DNA from: JAENVU01 sp038250905
GTDB lineage: Bacteria > Actinomycetota > Acidimicrobiia > IMCC26256 > JAENVU01
Length of the DNA stretch: 64,000 nt
Assembly: GCA_038250905.1 (NCBI GenBank)
Contig: JBBSBV010000004.1
Span: 1 to 64,000 of the forward strand
Reading direction: 5' to 3'
Of the stretch, positions 56,614 to 64,000 are shown piece after piece. Position numbers and translations under genes: made by a program. Below the pieces are notes generated by a model. It was not told the origin of the DNA and ran no database searches. It saw nothing but the letters and a program-made list of their open reading frames with translations. Numbering within the stretch: the first letter of the stretch is position 1; each line of letters begins with the position of its first letter.

Positions 56614-58887
56614 TTACTGCTGGCTCATGGTGGCGCGTTCGGCGGCGGCGGCGTTCGCCGCGGCGTCGGCCGGCCGCTCCGAGACGAGCTGGATGTCGAC
56701 CCGCTCCAACCGGCCTGCGAACGCGAACTCGTCGGAGTACCGGTCGCTCACCGGTGAACCGTGGTCGTAGCCGACGCTTGGCCCGAGGCTCGAGATGATG
56801 CGCATGGCGAACGGGAACTCGACATTCCCGCACTCCTGACCGTCGATGACGAGGGTCGCGTTGCCACCTTTGCCCGTGCGCCGGAACCGCACGCCGACGA
56901 CCGACGCGCCGGTGGGCACGGCGCGGTCGGACTCGGCGAGGAAGTGGTCGCCGAAGCAGTTGTAGTCGAAGACCAGGCGGTCGTCCTGGACGAACACGCT
57001 CATCCCGGAGTTGCCGGTGCCGGTCGCGTAGATGACCCCGCCGGTGCCCGCGGGCCGGTCGATGGTCGCGTCGAGATCCCAACTGCGGCCGCCGATCGAC
57101 GCGCCCACCTGCGCGGGCATCGGCGCCATCGGCGGACGGTACGTGTAGTGCCGGTCCTCGCGGTGAGGAGAGCGGTCCCGGAACCGCGCACCGAACAACT
57201 CGATGGTGCGGTCGTCGAGGGGGAGGACGCCATGGGCCTCGGCTTCGTCCCACCACATCGCCACCATCTCCGCGAGCTTGTCGGGCATCTCGGCCGCGAG
57301 GTCGTTGCACTCCGACCGGTCCTGCTCGTAGTGGTACAGCTCCCACTGGTCGTCGTCGAACGGGACGCCCGCCTGGTGGCGCGTGACGGCCTTCCACCCG
57401 TCGACGTAGAGCGCACGGTGCCCCATCATCTCGAAGTACTGCACCCCCTTGGTGGTCGGTGCGTCGGCCGCGTCGAACGTGGAGAGCATCGAGGTGCCGG
57501 TGATCGGCATCTGCTCGTACCCGCGGTATATGGCGGGCGCTTCGACGCCGAGGGCCTCGTAGATCGTCGGCACGATGTCGTTCACGTGGTGGAACTGGTC
57601 GCGCAGGTTGCTTGCACCGGCGCCGCTGGTGATGCGCGCCGGCCAGTGCATGATGAGCGGCACGTGGACGCCGCCTTCGTGCGTGTTCTGCTTGTACCAC
57701 TTGAACGGCGTGTTGCCGGCCTGGGACCAACCCCACGGGTAGTTGGTGTGGCTGTTCGGGCCACCGATGTCGTCGATGCGATCGATCGCCTCGTCGGGCG
57801 TCTCGAGGATGAAGTTGAAGAACTTCCACTCGTGCAGCACTCCGAACGGGCCGCCCTCCTGCGATGCGCCGTTGTCGGACAGCAACACGATCATGGTGTT
57901 GTCGAGTTCGCCGAGGTTGGTGAGCGCCTCGACCAGCCGGCCGATCTGCGCGTCGGTGTGGTCGAGGAAACCGGCGAAGGCCTCCTGGAGCCGCGCCGCG
58001 AGCTTCTGGTGGTTCTCGGGCATCTCGTCCCACGCGTCGACGCCGGGATTGCGCGGCGCGAGTTGCGTGTCGGCCGGGAGGAGGCCTCGCTCGATCTGGT
58101 TGGCGTGCCACTGCTCGCGGGCGACGTCCCAGCCGGCGTCGAACTTGCCGCGGTACTTCTGGAGGTACTCGTCGGGTGCCTGGTGCGGCGCGTGGGTGGC
58201 GCCGAACGCGAGGTAGAGGAAGAACGGACGGTCGGGCCGGATCGATTTCGTGTCGTGCACGAACTCGATCGCGTGGTCGACGAGGTCCTCGCTGAGGTGG
58301 TAGCCGTCGGCCACCGACTTCGGCGGGTTCACGTGGTGGTTGTCGTAGACGAGTTCGGGGTGGAACTGGTCGGTCTCTCCGTCGAGGAACCCGTAGAAGC
58401 GGTCGAAGCCGCGCTGGCACGGCCACTGGTCGTACGGGCCGGCGGCCGACGCGTTCTCCATCTGGCTGAGGTGCCACTTGCCGACCGCGAACGTGGTGTA
58501 GCCCTCGTCGCGGAGCACCTCGGCCGCGGTGGTGGCGTGGTTGGAGATGTGGCCGCGCATGTTCGGGAAGCCGGTGTTGAAGTTGGAGACCGAACGCATG
58601 CCGACCTCGTGGTGGTTCCGGCCGGTCAGCAACGACGCGCGGGTGGGGGAACAGAGCGGCGTCACGTGGAAGTTCGTGTACTGCAGCCCCTGGGCCGCGA
58701 GCCGGTCGATGTTGGGTGTCTCGATGCTCGAGCCGTAACAACCGAAGTGGGAGAAGCCGAGGTCGTCGAGCAGGACGACGACCACGTTCGGCGCGGCTTC
58801 TCCGGGGTGCGGGGCGTCGGGCCACCACGGCGTCGACTCGGCGAGGGTCTTGCCGATCGTGCCTTCGAACCGTTCGTACTCGTGCAT
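56614..58887 (-). CDS. large arylsulfatase-type sulfatase
   Basis: 757 residues; ATG with GGGGG upstream. Metal site VVVLLDDLGFSHFGCYG, then PLCSPTRASLLTGR: Cys79 in C-S-P-T-R is the formylglycine precursor. LLSDNGASQEGG, FKWYKQNTHEGG and PLIMHWP complete the active site. The C-terminal ~200 residues form an extra beta domain, as in long mycobacterial arylsulfatases of 750-800 residues. No signal peptide, so a cytoplasmic enzyme. First gene of the nine-gene minus-strand run; its promoter carries the palindromic TTGACA element shared with the dehalogenase operon. Confidence 0.92.
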   Translation of the reverse strand: MHEYERFEGTIGKTLAESTPWWPDAPHPGEAAPNVVVVLLDDLGFSHFGCYGSSIETPNIDRLAAQGLQYTNFHVTPLCSPTRASLLTGRNHHEVGMRSVSNFNTGFPNMRGHISNHATTAAEVLRDEGYTTFAVGKWHLSQMENASAAGPYDQWPCQRGFDRFYGFLDGETDQFHPELVYDNHHVNPPKSVADGYHLSEDLVDHAIEFVHDTKSIRPDRPFFLYLAFGATHAPHQAPDEYLQKYRGKFDAGWDVAREQWHANQIERGLLPADTQLAPRNPGVDAWDEMPENHQKLAARLQEAFAGFLDHTDAQIGRLVEALTNLGELDNTMIVLLSDNGASQEGGPFGVLHEWKFFNFILETPDEAIDRIDDIGGPNSHTNYPWGWSQAGNTPFKWYKQNTHEGGVHVPLIMHWPARITSGAGASNLRDQFHHVNDIVPTIYEALGVEAPAIYRGYEQMPITGTSMLSTFDAADAPTTKGVQYFEMMGHRALYVDGWKAVTRHQAGVPFDDDQWELYHYEQDRSECNDLAAEMPDKLAEMVAMWWDEAEAHGVLPLDDRTIELFGARFRDRSPHREDRHYTYRPPMAPMPAQVGASIGGRSWDLDATIDRPAGTGGVIYATGTGNSGMSVFVQDDRLVFDYNCFGDHFLAESDRAVPTGASVVGVRFRRTGKGGNATLVIDGQECGNVEFPFAMRIISSLGPSVGYDHGSPVSDRYSDEFAFAGRLERVDIQLVSERPADAAANAAAAERATMSQQ

Positions 58888-58916
58888 GTGTCCCCCTCGA
58901 CCGCGATGTGTGGCGC

Positions 58917-58945
58917 ATCGTAGGTATTGACACTCCAACTGTCAA
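58917..58945 (-). promoter_or_regulatory. sulfatase promoter with 19-bp palindromic operator
   Basis: On the minus strand TTGACA (58945-58940), 17-bp spacer, TACGAT (58922-58917). The segment 58927-58945 is a perfect TTGACA-N7-TGTCAA palindrome, so the same site also offers a TTGACA toward the divergent GH4 gene at 58970. It matches the element near 17690 at 15 of 19 positions. Confidence 0.65.
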
Positions 58946-58969
58946 AAGATTCTGTGCCATCTTCTGACG

Positions 58970-60370
58970 ATGAGCTTGGGTCATCAGGGACACATCCAGA
59001 CTGCGGAGCGGCGGGGGTTGGCCGGCGCGATGCCGAGGCCGGTACACGTGACGATGCTCGGTGCGGGGTCGATGTTCACGCCCGAGCTGGCCAAGGACCT
59101 GTTCCTGATTCCCGACCAGGTCGGCGGGACGATCGCGCTCGTCGACATCGACGAGCGGCGCCTGGCCACGATGACGAAGTTGGTGGAGCGGATCGCGGAC
59201 GAACTCGGCGTCGCGGACCGCTGGACAGTGGTGGCGAGCCCGGATCGCGAGGAGGTCCTGCCCGGTACCGACTACCTCGTGAACTGCATCGAGGTCTCCG
59301 GCGTCGACTGTGTGGGGTTCGATTCGGACATCCCGGCCCGGTACGGGGTCGACCAGTGCATCGGCGACACCGTCGGGCCCGGCGGCGTGTTCAAAGGGCT
59401 GCGCACGATTCCGGTGTGGCTGGAGGTCCTGGCCGACGTCGAGCGCCTCTGCCCCCGGGCGCTGGTCCTCAACTACACGAACCCGATGAGCATCATGTGT
59501 CTCGCCGCGGCCCGAACGTCGCGCGTCCGGGTCGTCGGTCTCTGCCATTCGGTGCAGGCGACGAGCCGGATCCTCGCGGCCCGCGCCGAGATCCCGTGGC
59601 GCGACCTCACGTGGGAGTGCGCCGGGATCAACCACCTTGCGTGGTTCACCCGCCTCGAACACCGAGGCGTCGATCTCTACCCGCAACTGATGGAGCACGC
59701 CCGGCGCGACCTCGCCGGCGACCCGGTGTACGAGTGGGACACCGGCGATCTCGTGCGCAAGGACATGATGTTGCACTTCGGCGCGTTCATCACCGAGAGC
59801 AGTGGGCACCTCTCCGAGTACCTGCCGTACTACCGGACGCGGCCCGAGGTGATGGACCGGTACTGCGGTCCGGCGTACGACGGTGAGTCCGCGTTCTACG
59901 CCACCAACTGGCCGGAGTGGCGCGTGAACGCCGACGCCCAGCGCGACCGCATGTTGGCGGGGGAGGAGGCGGTGCCCGCCAAACGGTCGTGGGAGTACGC
60001 GAGTTGGATCATCGAGGCGTGCGAGAAGAACGTTCCGTACACGATCAACGGCAACGTCCCGAACCGCGACGGGCTCATCGCGAACCTGGCCCACGACGGC
60101 ATCGTGGAAGTCGCGACCCTCGTCGACCGCAACGGTGTTCGTCCCACCCGCTACGGGCGGCTGCCCACCCAGATGGCCGCGATCTGCGCGTCGAACATGG
60201 CCACCTACGACCTCGGCGCGCAGGCGGCCGTCGAGCGGAGCAAGGAGGCCGCGATCCTCGCGGTCACCCTCGATCCACTGACGGCCGCCGTGTGCAGCCC
60301 CGCGGAGATCCGGGCCATGGTGCTCGAGCTCTTCGACGCCGAGGCCGACTACCTCCCCGGCTTCGCCTGA
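58970..60370 (+). CDS. glycoside hydrolase family 4 (alpha-galactosidase-like)
   Basis: 466 residues (an ATG at 59030 is also possible and would remove a 20-residue extension before the Rossmann motif). VTMLGAGSMFTPELAKDLF is the NAD-binding region, LVNCIEVSG, VLNYTNPMSI, GLCHSVQ and AGINHLAWF are GH4 active-site motifs; the Cys-His pair binds Mn(II). The CHSV tetrad is that of alpha-galactosidases, against CDMP in 6-phospho-alpha-glucosidases. GH4 enzymes work by NAD-dependent oxidation and elimination. Intracellular. Divergent from the sulfatase across a shared operator, suggesting joint use on a galactose-containing, possibly sulfated, glycoside. Confidence 0.85.
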   Translation: MSLGHQGHIQTAERRGLAGAMPRPVHVTMLGAGSMFTPELAKDLFLIPDQVGGTIALVDIDERRLATMTKLVERIADELGVADRWTVVASPDREEVLPGTDYLVNCIEVSGVDCVGFDSDIPARYGVDQCIGDTVGPGGVFKGLRTIPVWLEVLADVERLCPRALVLNYTNPMSIMCLAAARTSRVRVVGLCHSVQATSRILAARAEIPWRDLTWECAGINHLAWFTRLEHRGVDLYPQLMEHARRDLAGDPVYEWDTGDLVRKDMMLHFGAFITESSGHLSEYLPYYRTRPEVMDRYCGPAYDGESAFYATNWPEWRVNADAQRDRMLAGEEAVPAKRSWEYASWIIEACEKNVPYTINGNVPNRDGLIANLAHDGIVEVATLVDRNGVRPTRYGRLPTQMAAICASNMATYDLGAQAAVERSKEAAILAVTLDPLTAAVCSPAEIRAMVLELFDAEADYLPGFA

Positions 60371-60372
60371 GC

Positions 60373-61074
60373 TCAGCGGCCGAGGCGGCGACCGACGACC
60401 GCGATGTCGCGGGAGTCGAGCACCGAGCCCGCGAGTCCCCACACACCCTCGAAGACCTCGGGCGGCGCGCCCGCCTGCATCCCGCCGAGCAACTCGGTGC
60501 GGTCGTCGTTGTTCATCGCCGGCAGCATCAGTGCGAGCGACTGGGCCAGGTCGGCCGGCGGGATGCTCGCGATGATCGCCTGGTGGATGGCAGCCACGGC
60601 CTCGAGTCCGATCACCCGGTCCAGCTCGGGCATCACGATCCGTTCCTCGATGTCCTGGTGGGCCAGGTACGCCGAGGTGAACGAGGCCAGCTCCACGTAG
60701 AGCCGCTGGACCGGAGCGCGGCGCATCCCGCTGGGCGTGGCCACGGCGTCGGCGGCCCAGGTCCTCAGATCGGCGAGCCGACCTTCCAGGACCGCGTGGT
60801 CACGCTCGATCGTGTCCTGGAGCTGGGGGAGGTGCTCGGTCAGCGCCGGCCCGACATGGGTGTCCTCGTGCCCAGCGTGCGTCTCGAGCAGGACGATGGT
60901 GTCCTCGAGGTGCGCCGCCACCGCTCGCACGTCGGCGGGATCCGACGGATCGATGCTCCCGGCCGCGCTGGTCAGGGCGAAGAGGTCGGCTCGGATGCCT
61001 TTGTGGATATCGCGGTAGAGGTCGACGGCGACGCTCTCGTAGTTGCTCGGGATGGTGGTTTCGATGACAGCCAT
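60373..61074 (-). CDS. hemerythrin HHE-domain protein
   Basis: 233 residues, ATG with GAAGGAGG upstream. Four-helix bundle with a di-iron ligand pattern: HKGIRADLF, LLETHAGHEDTHVGPAL (several His and Glu), IERDHAVLEGRL and YLAHQDIEERIVMPEL. HHE proteins sense or carry O2, NO or iron. The C-terminal third (APPADLAQSL... region) is an additional helical part. Divergent from two flavin-reductase-like genes; redox or NO sensing in common is a plausible inference. Confidence 0.87.
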   Translation of the reverse strand: MAVIETTIPSNYESVAVDLYRDIHKGIRADLFALTSAAGSIDPSDPADVRAVAAHLEDTIVLLETHAGHEDTHVGPALTEHLPQLQDTIERDHAVLEGRLADLRTWAADAVATPSGMRRAPVQRLYVELASFTSAYLAHQDIEERIVMPELDRVIGLEAVAAIHQAIIASIPPADLAQSLALMLPAMNNDDRTELLGGMQAGAPPEVFEGVWGLAGSVLDSRDIAVVGRRLGR

Positions 61075-61094
61075 GGTGGCCTCCTTCGTAAGAT

Positions 61095-61113
61095 CTCCCG
61101 GCGGCGCCGGGAG
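61095..61113. other. GC-rich hairpin in the divergent hemerythrin/PNPOx promoter region
   Basis: CTCCCGGC and GCCGGGAG pair around a GGC loop, 21 nt upstream of the hemerythrin start. It could be an operator or leader structure. Next to it the AT-richer stretch 61147-61169 (GGTTTACTAAG...CCTAACC) probably contains a promoter for 61200. Confidence 0.35.
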
Positions 61114-61199
61114 CACTCCGTGATCATGCGGGAGTTCGGCGGGGCGGTTTACTAAGAGCTTCCTAACCGGGTGCTCAAAGTTGCTGAAGGAGGCGAACG

Positions 61200-61673
61200 A
61201 TGGAGATCGGACCCGACGCGATCGGCCTGCTCGAGGGCGGGAGCGCGCTCGTCGTCGGGTCGGTCGGCCCCGACGGGATGCCACGCGCGGTCCGGGGGTG
61301 GGGTGCGCGGGTGCTCGACCCGCCCGACCGGCTGCGTCTGATGCTCGATGCCGAGGAGGATGCGACCCTGGCGCACCTGCGCGATTCCGGACGGATCGCG
61401 GTGACCGGCTGCGATGTGCCCACGCTGCGCTCGGTGCAGGTCAAGGGCCGGGTCGAGCTGGTGGAGCCCCCGACGGCCCTCGACCTCGCACTCCAGGAGC
61501 GCTGTACCGATCGGTTCTTTCGTGATGTCGAGGACACCGACCAGACGCCGCGCCACCTGTTGGACCGGATGCTCCCGCGCGAGTTCGTCGCGTGCGTGGT
61601 CGTCATCGAGGACGTCTTCGACCAGACGCCCGGGCCGGCCGCGGGTGCCAGCATCGTCGGGCGAACGACGTGA
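61200..61673 (+). CDS. pyridoxamine 5'-phosphate oxidase-like FMN-binding protein
   Basis: 157 residues, ATG with GAAGGAGG upstream. Split-barrel pattern: SALVVGSVGPDGMPRAVRGWG, RLMLDAEEDATLAHLRDSGRIAVTG and VQVKGRVELVEPP are typical of the PNPOx/flavin-reductase-like fold. The specific phosphate and substrate residues of true PdxH are not evident, so it is probably a general FMN- or F420-type split-barrel protein. The stop overlaps the next start (GTGA). Confidence 0.78.
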   Translation: MEIGPDAIGLLEGGSALVVGSVGPDGMPRAVRGWGARVLDPPDRLRLMLDAEEDATLAHLRDSGRIAVTGCDVPTLRSVQVKGRVELVEPPTALDLALQERCTDRFFRDVEDTDQTPRHLLDRMLPREFVACVVVIEDVFDQTPGPAAGASIVGRTT

Positions 61674-63067
61674 CCCAGCCCGTCGAACTCACCATGGACC
61701 ACCTGCGAGCCTGTTGTCAGGGCGTGGTGCCACCGGTGGTGGCGACTGCCGACGCGGACGGGGTCCCGAACGTCACCTACCTGTCGTGCGCGTACGTGGT
61801 CGACGAGCACCGCCTCGCGCTGTCGAACCAGTTCTTCTCCAAGACCTCTCGGAACATCGCGGAGAACCCGTTTGCCAGCGTGTTGTTGATCGATCCGCGC
61901 ACCTACGACGAGTTCCGGGTGACGCTGGAGTACGAGCGAACGGACCGCCACGGCCCGGCCTTCGAGGCGCTGCGACGCGACGTCGACGCGGTCGCCGCGC
62001 TCGAGGGGATGCAGGACGTCTTCAAGCTGCGGTCCGCGGACATCTACCGCGTCGTCCGCATCGAGCAGGTGCTCGGGGGCGTACACCGTCGCGGCGAGAC
62101 CGGTCCTTCGCTCGCCGAGGTGGCGCGTGGAACGAGCGGCGCCGGACCGATCGAGATCGCCGAACTCAGTCTGCGCCTCAGCCGTTGTCCGGATCTGGAC
62201 ACGCTCGTGAGCGCGGCGCTTCGCGCGCTCGACGACCTGCTCGGGTTCGAGAACTCGCTGTTGATGCTCGTCGACGAGATCGGCGAGCGTCTCTACACCA
62301 TCGGGAGTCACGGGTACGCGGCCGAGGGGGTCGGGTCGGAGGCCGCCATGGGCGCGGGAACGATCGGCGTCGCCGCCGAGCAGTGCCGCCCGGTGCGCGT
62401 GTCGAATGTCCTGCAGGCTCGTAAGTACTCGCGCACCGTACGCACGAGCTTCGAGGCGGGTGGTCACGTCACCTCGGGCACGGAGATCCCGATGCCGGGG
62501 CTGACCGACGCAGGGAGTCAGCTCGCGGTTCCGGCCATGGCGATGGGCCGCCTGGTCGGGGTGTTGATGGTCGAGAGCCCGGGCTACATGGCGTTCGACG
62601 ACGCGGACGAGGCGGTGCTGTCCGTGGTCGCGGCGATGCTGGCGAGTGCGATCGAGATCGATCTCGCTCGCGAGCGATCCGAGGTGGACGACGGTCCCGG
62701 TACCGCGCGCTCCGAGGTGACCCCGCTCGGGGGACAAGCAGTCACCCAGGTTCGCTTCTTCGAAGTCGACGGGAGCGTGTTCCTCGGCCCGGACTACCTC
62801 ATCAAGGGCGTCGCCGGTCGCATGCTCTGGTCGCTGCTGCGCCAGCGTGATACCGAGGGTCGCACCGATTTTACCAACCGGGAAGTCCGCCTCGACCCGA
62901 CGCTGGACCTCCCCGAGTACCGGGACAACCTCGAGAGCCGGCTGATCCTGCTCAAGCGTCGGCTCGAGGAGCGCGACGCGCCCATCCGCATCGAGAAGAC
63001 CGGCCGGGGCCGGTTCCGCCTCGACGTCGACACGCCGGTCCAACTCGACGCGGTCGGCACCGATTGA
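61670..63067 (+). CDS. PNPOx-like - GAF - winged-helix fusion regulator
   Basis: 465 residues from a GTG overlapping the upstream stop. Residues ~1-140: flavin-reductase-like split barrel (PPVVATADADGVPNVTYLSCAYVVD, SNQFFSKTSRNIAENPFASVL). Residues ~165-325: GAF domain (FENSLLMLVDEIGERLYTIGSHGY, EIPMPG, QLAVPAMAMGRLVGVLMVE). Residues ~355-465: a segment (VDGSVFLGPDYLIKGVAG, LESRLILLKRRL, KTGRGRFRLDV) resembling an OmpR-like winged helix. It is probably a single-chain sensor in which flavin and GAF ligand control DNA binding. Possible targets are its own operon and the divergent hemerythrin gene. Confidence 0.75.
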   Translation: MTQPVELTMDHLRACCQGVVPPVVATADADGVPNVTYLSCAYVVDEHRLALSNQFFSKTSRNIAENPFASVLLIDPRTYDEFRVTLEYERTDRHGPAFEALRRDVDAVAALEGMQDVFKLRSADIYRVVRIEQVLGGVHRRGETGPSLAEVARGTSGAGPIEIAELSLRLSRCPDLDTLVSAALRALDDLLGFENSLLMLVDEIGERLYTIGSHGYAAEGVGSEAAMGAGTIGVAAEQCRPVRVSNVLQARKYSRTVRTSFEAGGHVTSGTEIPMPGLTDAGSQLAVPAMAMGRLVGVLMVESPGYMAFDDADEAVLSVVAAMLASAIEIDLARERSEVDDGPGTARSEVTPLGGQAVTQVRFFEVDGSVFLGPDYLIKGVAGRMLWSLLRQRDTEGRTDFTNREVRLDPTLDLPEYRDNLESRLILLKRRLEERDAPIRIEKTGRGRFRLDVDTPVQLDAVGTD

Positions 63068-63076
63068 GGCACCGGG

Positions 63077-64000
63077 TCAGTGGAACTCGAAGGTCGCGGC
63101 GCCGCTGAAGCGCGCGAGGGCGGTCTCGGGCGCTTCCAGCATCGCGGCGGCCGATGCGTCGACGACGATCTCGTAGGCGACGTGCTCGTCGGAGGCCGGA
63201 GTCACCAGTGCGGCCCGGGCCTGAGGGTTGATGCCGCGGACCAGTGCGCCGATCGAGCGGTCGGCAGGATCCGAGAGCGCCGCCAGCCACGTGAAGTCGT
63301 CGGCTTCCTCGAAGACCGGTGACGCAACGAGCGCGAACCGCACGGTGCTCGCGTCGGGCATCGTGACCCGCGGCGTCACGTAGCCCGGCGGTTGGAACGA
63401 CGGGTGGATCTGGAGGATCCGTGCGATCGCGACCGCGTCGGTGCCGGTGATCCCGAACGCCCGGGCCAGCCGTTCGGCGGTGATCGGCGCGACGCCCGTG
63501 AGGAGCCGGGGACCGACCTCTGCCGCCACCTCCGGGCTGACCCGCTCGGTGACGCTGAGCAGGTACGAACGGATGAGCAGCGACGACTGCAGAGCGACCT
63601 CGGACAGGATCGCCACCAACGTGGCGTGCGAGAAGTCCTCGAAGCGCAGGTCGGGGTCGAAGGTGTCGGCGTACCCGATGCGGCCGTCGGGCGCGGGCTC
63701 GGGCGCAATGGTGGCGACGGGTTGCCGGCCGGCCAGGGAATCGGCCACGACCGCGAGGTTCGGGTGCGCGACGGCGGGGGTGGTGGTGGTGGGATCGATG
63801 TCGATCCGCCACGCGCAGTGCGGCATGCGATCGGCGGGAGCGCGCGGCGGGCGGTGGATCGGTCGCATCACCGCGAACGGGCTGGTGGCCGCGGCGGTGG
63901 CGTCGAAGGTCGGGTCCTCGATGGTGTGGCACATCCCGTGGACCCACTCCTCGCCCATCGGCTCCACGTCCATGAGTGCGCCGCAATGGTCGAGCCAGAA
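63077..64000 (-). CDS. unknown protein, 5' end cut by the window edge
   Basis: The frame is open from base 64000 to the stop at 63077, at least 307 residues; an internal ATG at 63973 is a possible but less likely start, because sequence before it (FWLDHCGALMD) continues in the same style. Contains MCHTIEDPTFD, HCAWRIDIDPTT, a helical central part and an Ala-rich C-terminus. No family recognised. Convergent with the fusion regulator (9 nt between stops). Confidence 0.65.
   Translation of the reverse strand, partial: FWLDHCGALMDVEPMGEEWVHGMCHTIEDPTFDATAAATSPFAVMRPIHRPPRAPADRMPHCAWRIDIDPTTTTPAVAHPNLAVVADSLAGRQPVATIAPEPAPDGRIGYADTFDPDLRFEDFSHATLVAILSEVALQSSLLIRSYLLSVTERVSPEVAAEVGPRLLTGVAPITAERLARAFGITGTDAVAIARILQIHPSFQPPGYVTPRVTMPDASTVRFALVASPVFEEADDFTWLAALSDPADRSIGALVRGINPQARAALVTPASDEHVAYEIVVDASAAAMLEAPETALARFSGAATFEFH

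Noticed and set aside
58889..58969. Plus-strand promoter of the GH4 gene from the same palindrome
   Set aside because: TTGACA at 58927 is present, but no TANNNT box lies at a normal 16-18 bp spacing (only GATTCT at 15 bp), so a plus-strand promoter is not claimed.

Overview
The window is strongly GC-rich and gene-dense, with no intergenic gap over 300 bases. It looks like an actinobacterial chromosome, most plausibly class Acidimicrobiia: it carries a mycothione reductase, a complete conservon (CvnABCD) locus, class III cyclase-ATPases and many apparently leaderless genes (a TANNNT box 6-8 nt before the start codon). No rRNA, tRNA, insertion sequence, prophage or CRISPR array was seen. Both ends cut through genes.

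Layout. 1-4034: an oxidative (non-phosphorylative) L-fucose pathway, with fuconate dehydratase and a fucose-dehydrogenase-like aldo/keto reductase divergent from a 2-keto-3-deoxy-L-fuconate dehydrogenase-like SDR and a partial sugar-binding protein. 4045-4575: a thioredoxin-fold redox gene whose in-frame TGA sits at the catalytic position (UxxC), a probable selenoprotein. 5264-10218: a solute-binding lipoprotein followed by cvnA-cvnB-cvnC-cvnD. 10309-13452: coiled-coil, COQ4-like, UBP zinc-finger and Gly/Arg-rich proteins. 13583-18870: an amidohydrolase, a haloalkane dehalogenase operon and an SQR-like flavoprotein. 18895-24092: alpha-L-fucosidase (GH29), a secreted glycosidase, a siderophore-interacting protein, a SnoaL-like protein and an amidohydrolase.

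24089-39569 (minus strand) is the most unusual region: a class III cyclase-ATPase, a universal stress protein, and an 11.6-kb gene for a ~3,873-residue protein with zinc ribbons, an intact-looking cyclase domain, a STAND-type ATPase with helical repeats, and about twenty tandem NTF2/SnoaL-like domains arranged in ten ~828-bp pairs. The operon suggests a cyclic-nucleotide signalling module.

39736-47895: mycothione reductase, SRPBCC and cupin proteins, two acyl-CoA-ligase-like enzymes, a secreted DUF11 protein and a cold-shock protein. 48039-58887 (minus): nine tightly packed catabolic genes (two sulfatases, acyl-CoA dehydrogenase-like protein, SRPBCC protein, DHDPS-like aldolase/lyase, OYE-type reductase, SCP2-like protein, glutamine-synthetase-like ligase, C26 amidase), interrupted by a threefold 92-bp tandem repeat. 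58970-64000: GH4 glycosidase, hemerythrin, two flavin-reductase-like proteins (one fused to GAF and winged-helix domains) and a partial unknown gene.

Taken together, fucose catabolism, fucosidase, sulfatases and GH4 suggest use of sulfated fucose/galactose glycans. This is inference: the lactonase, the terminal hydrolase or aldolase, and sulfatase maturation genes are not in the window.
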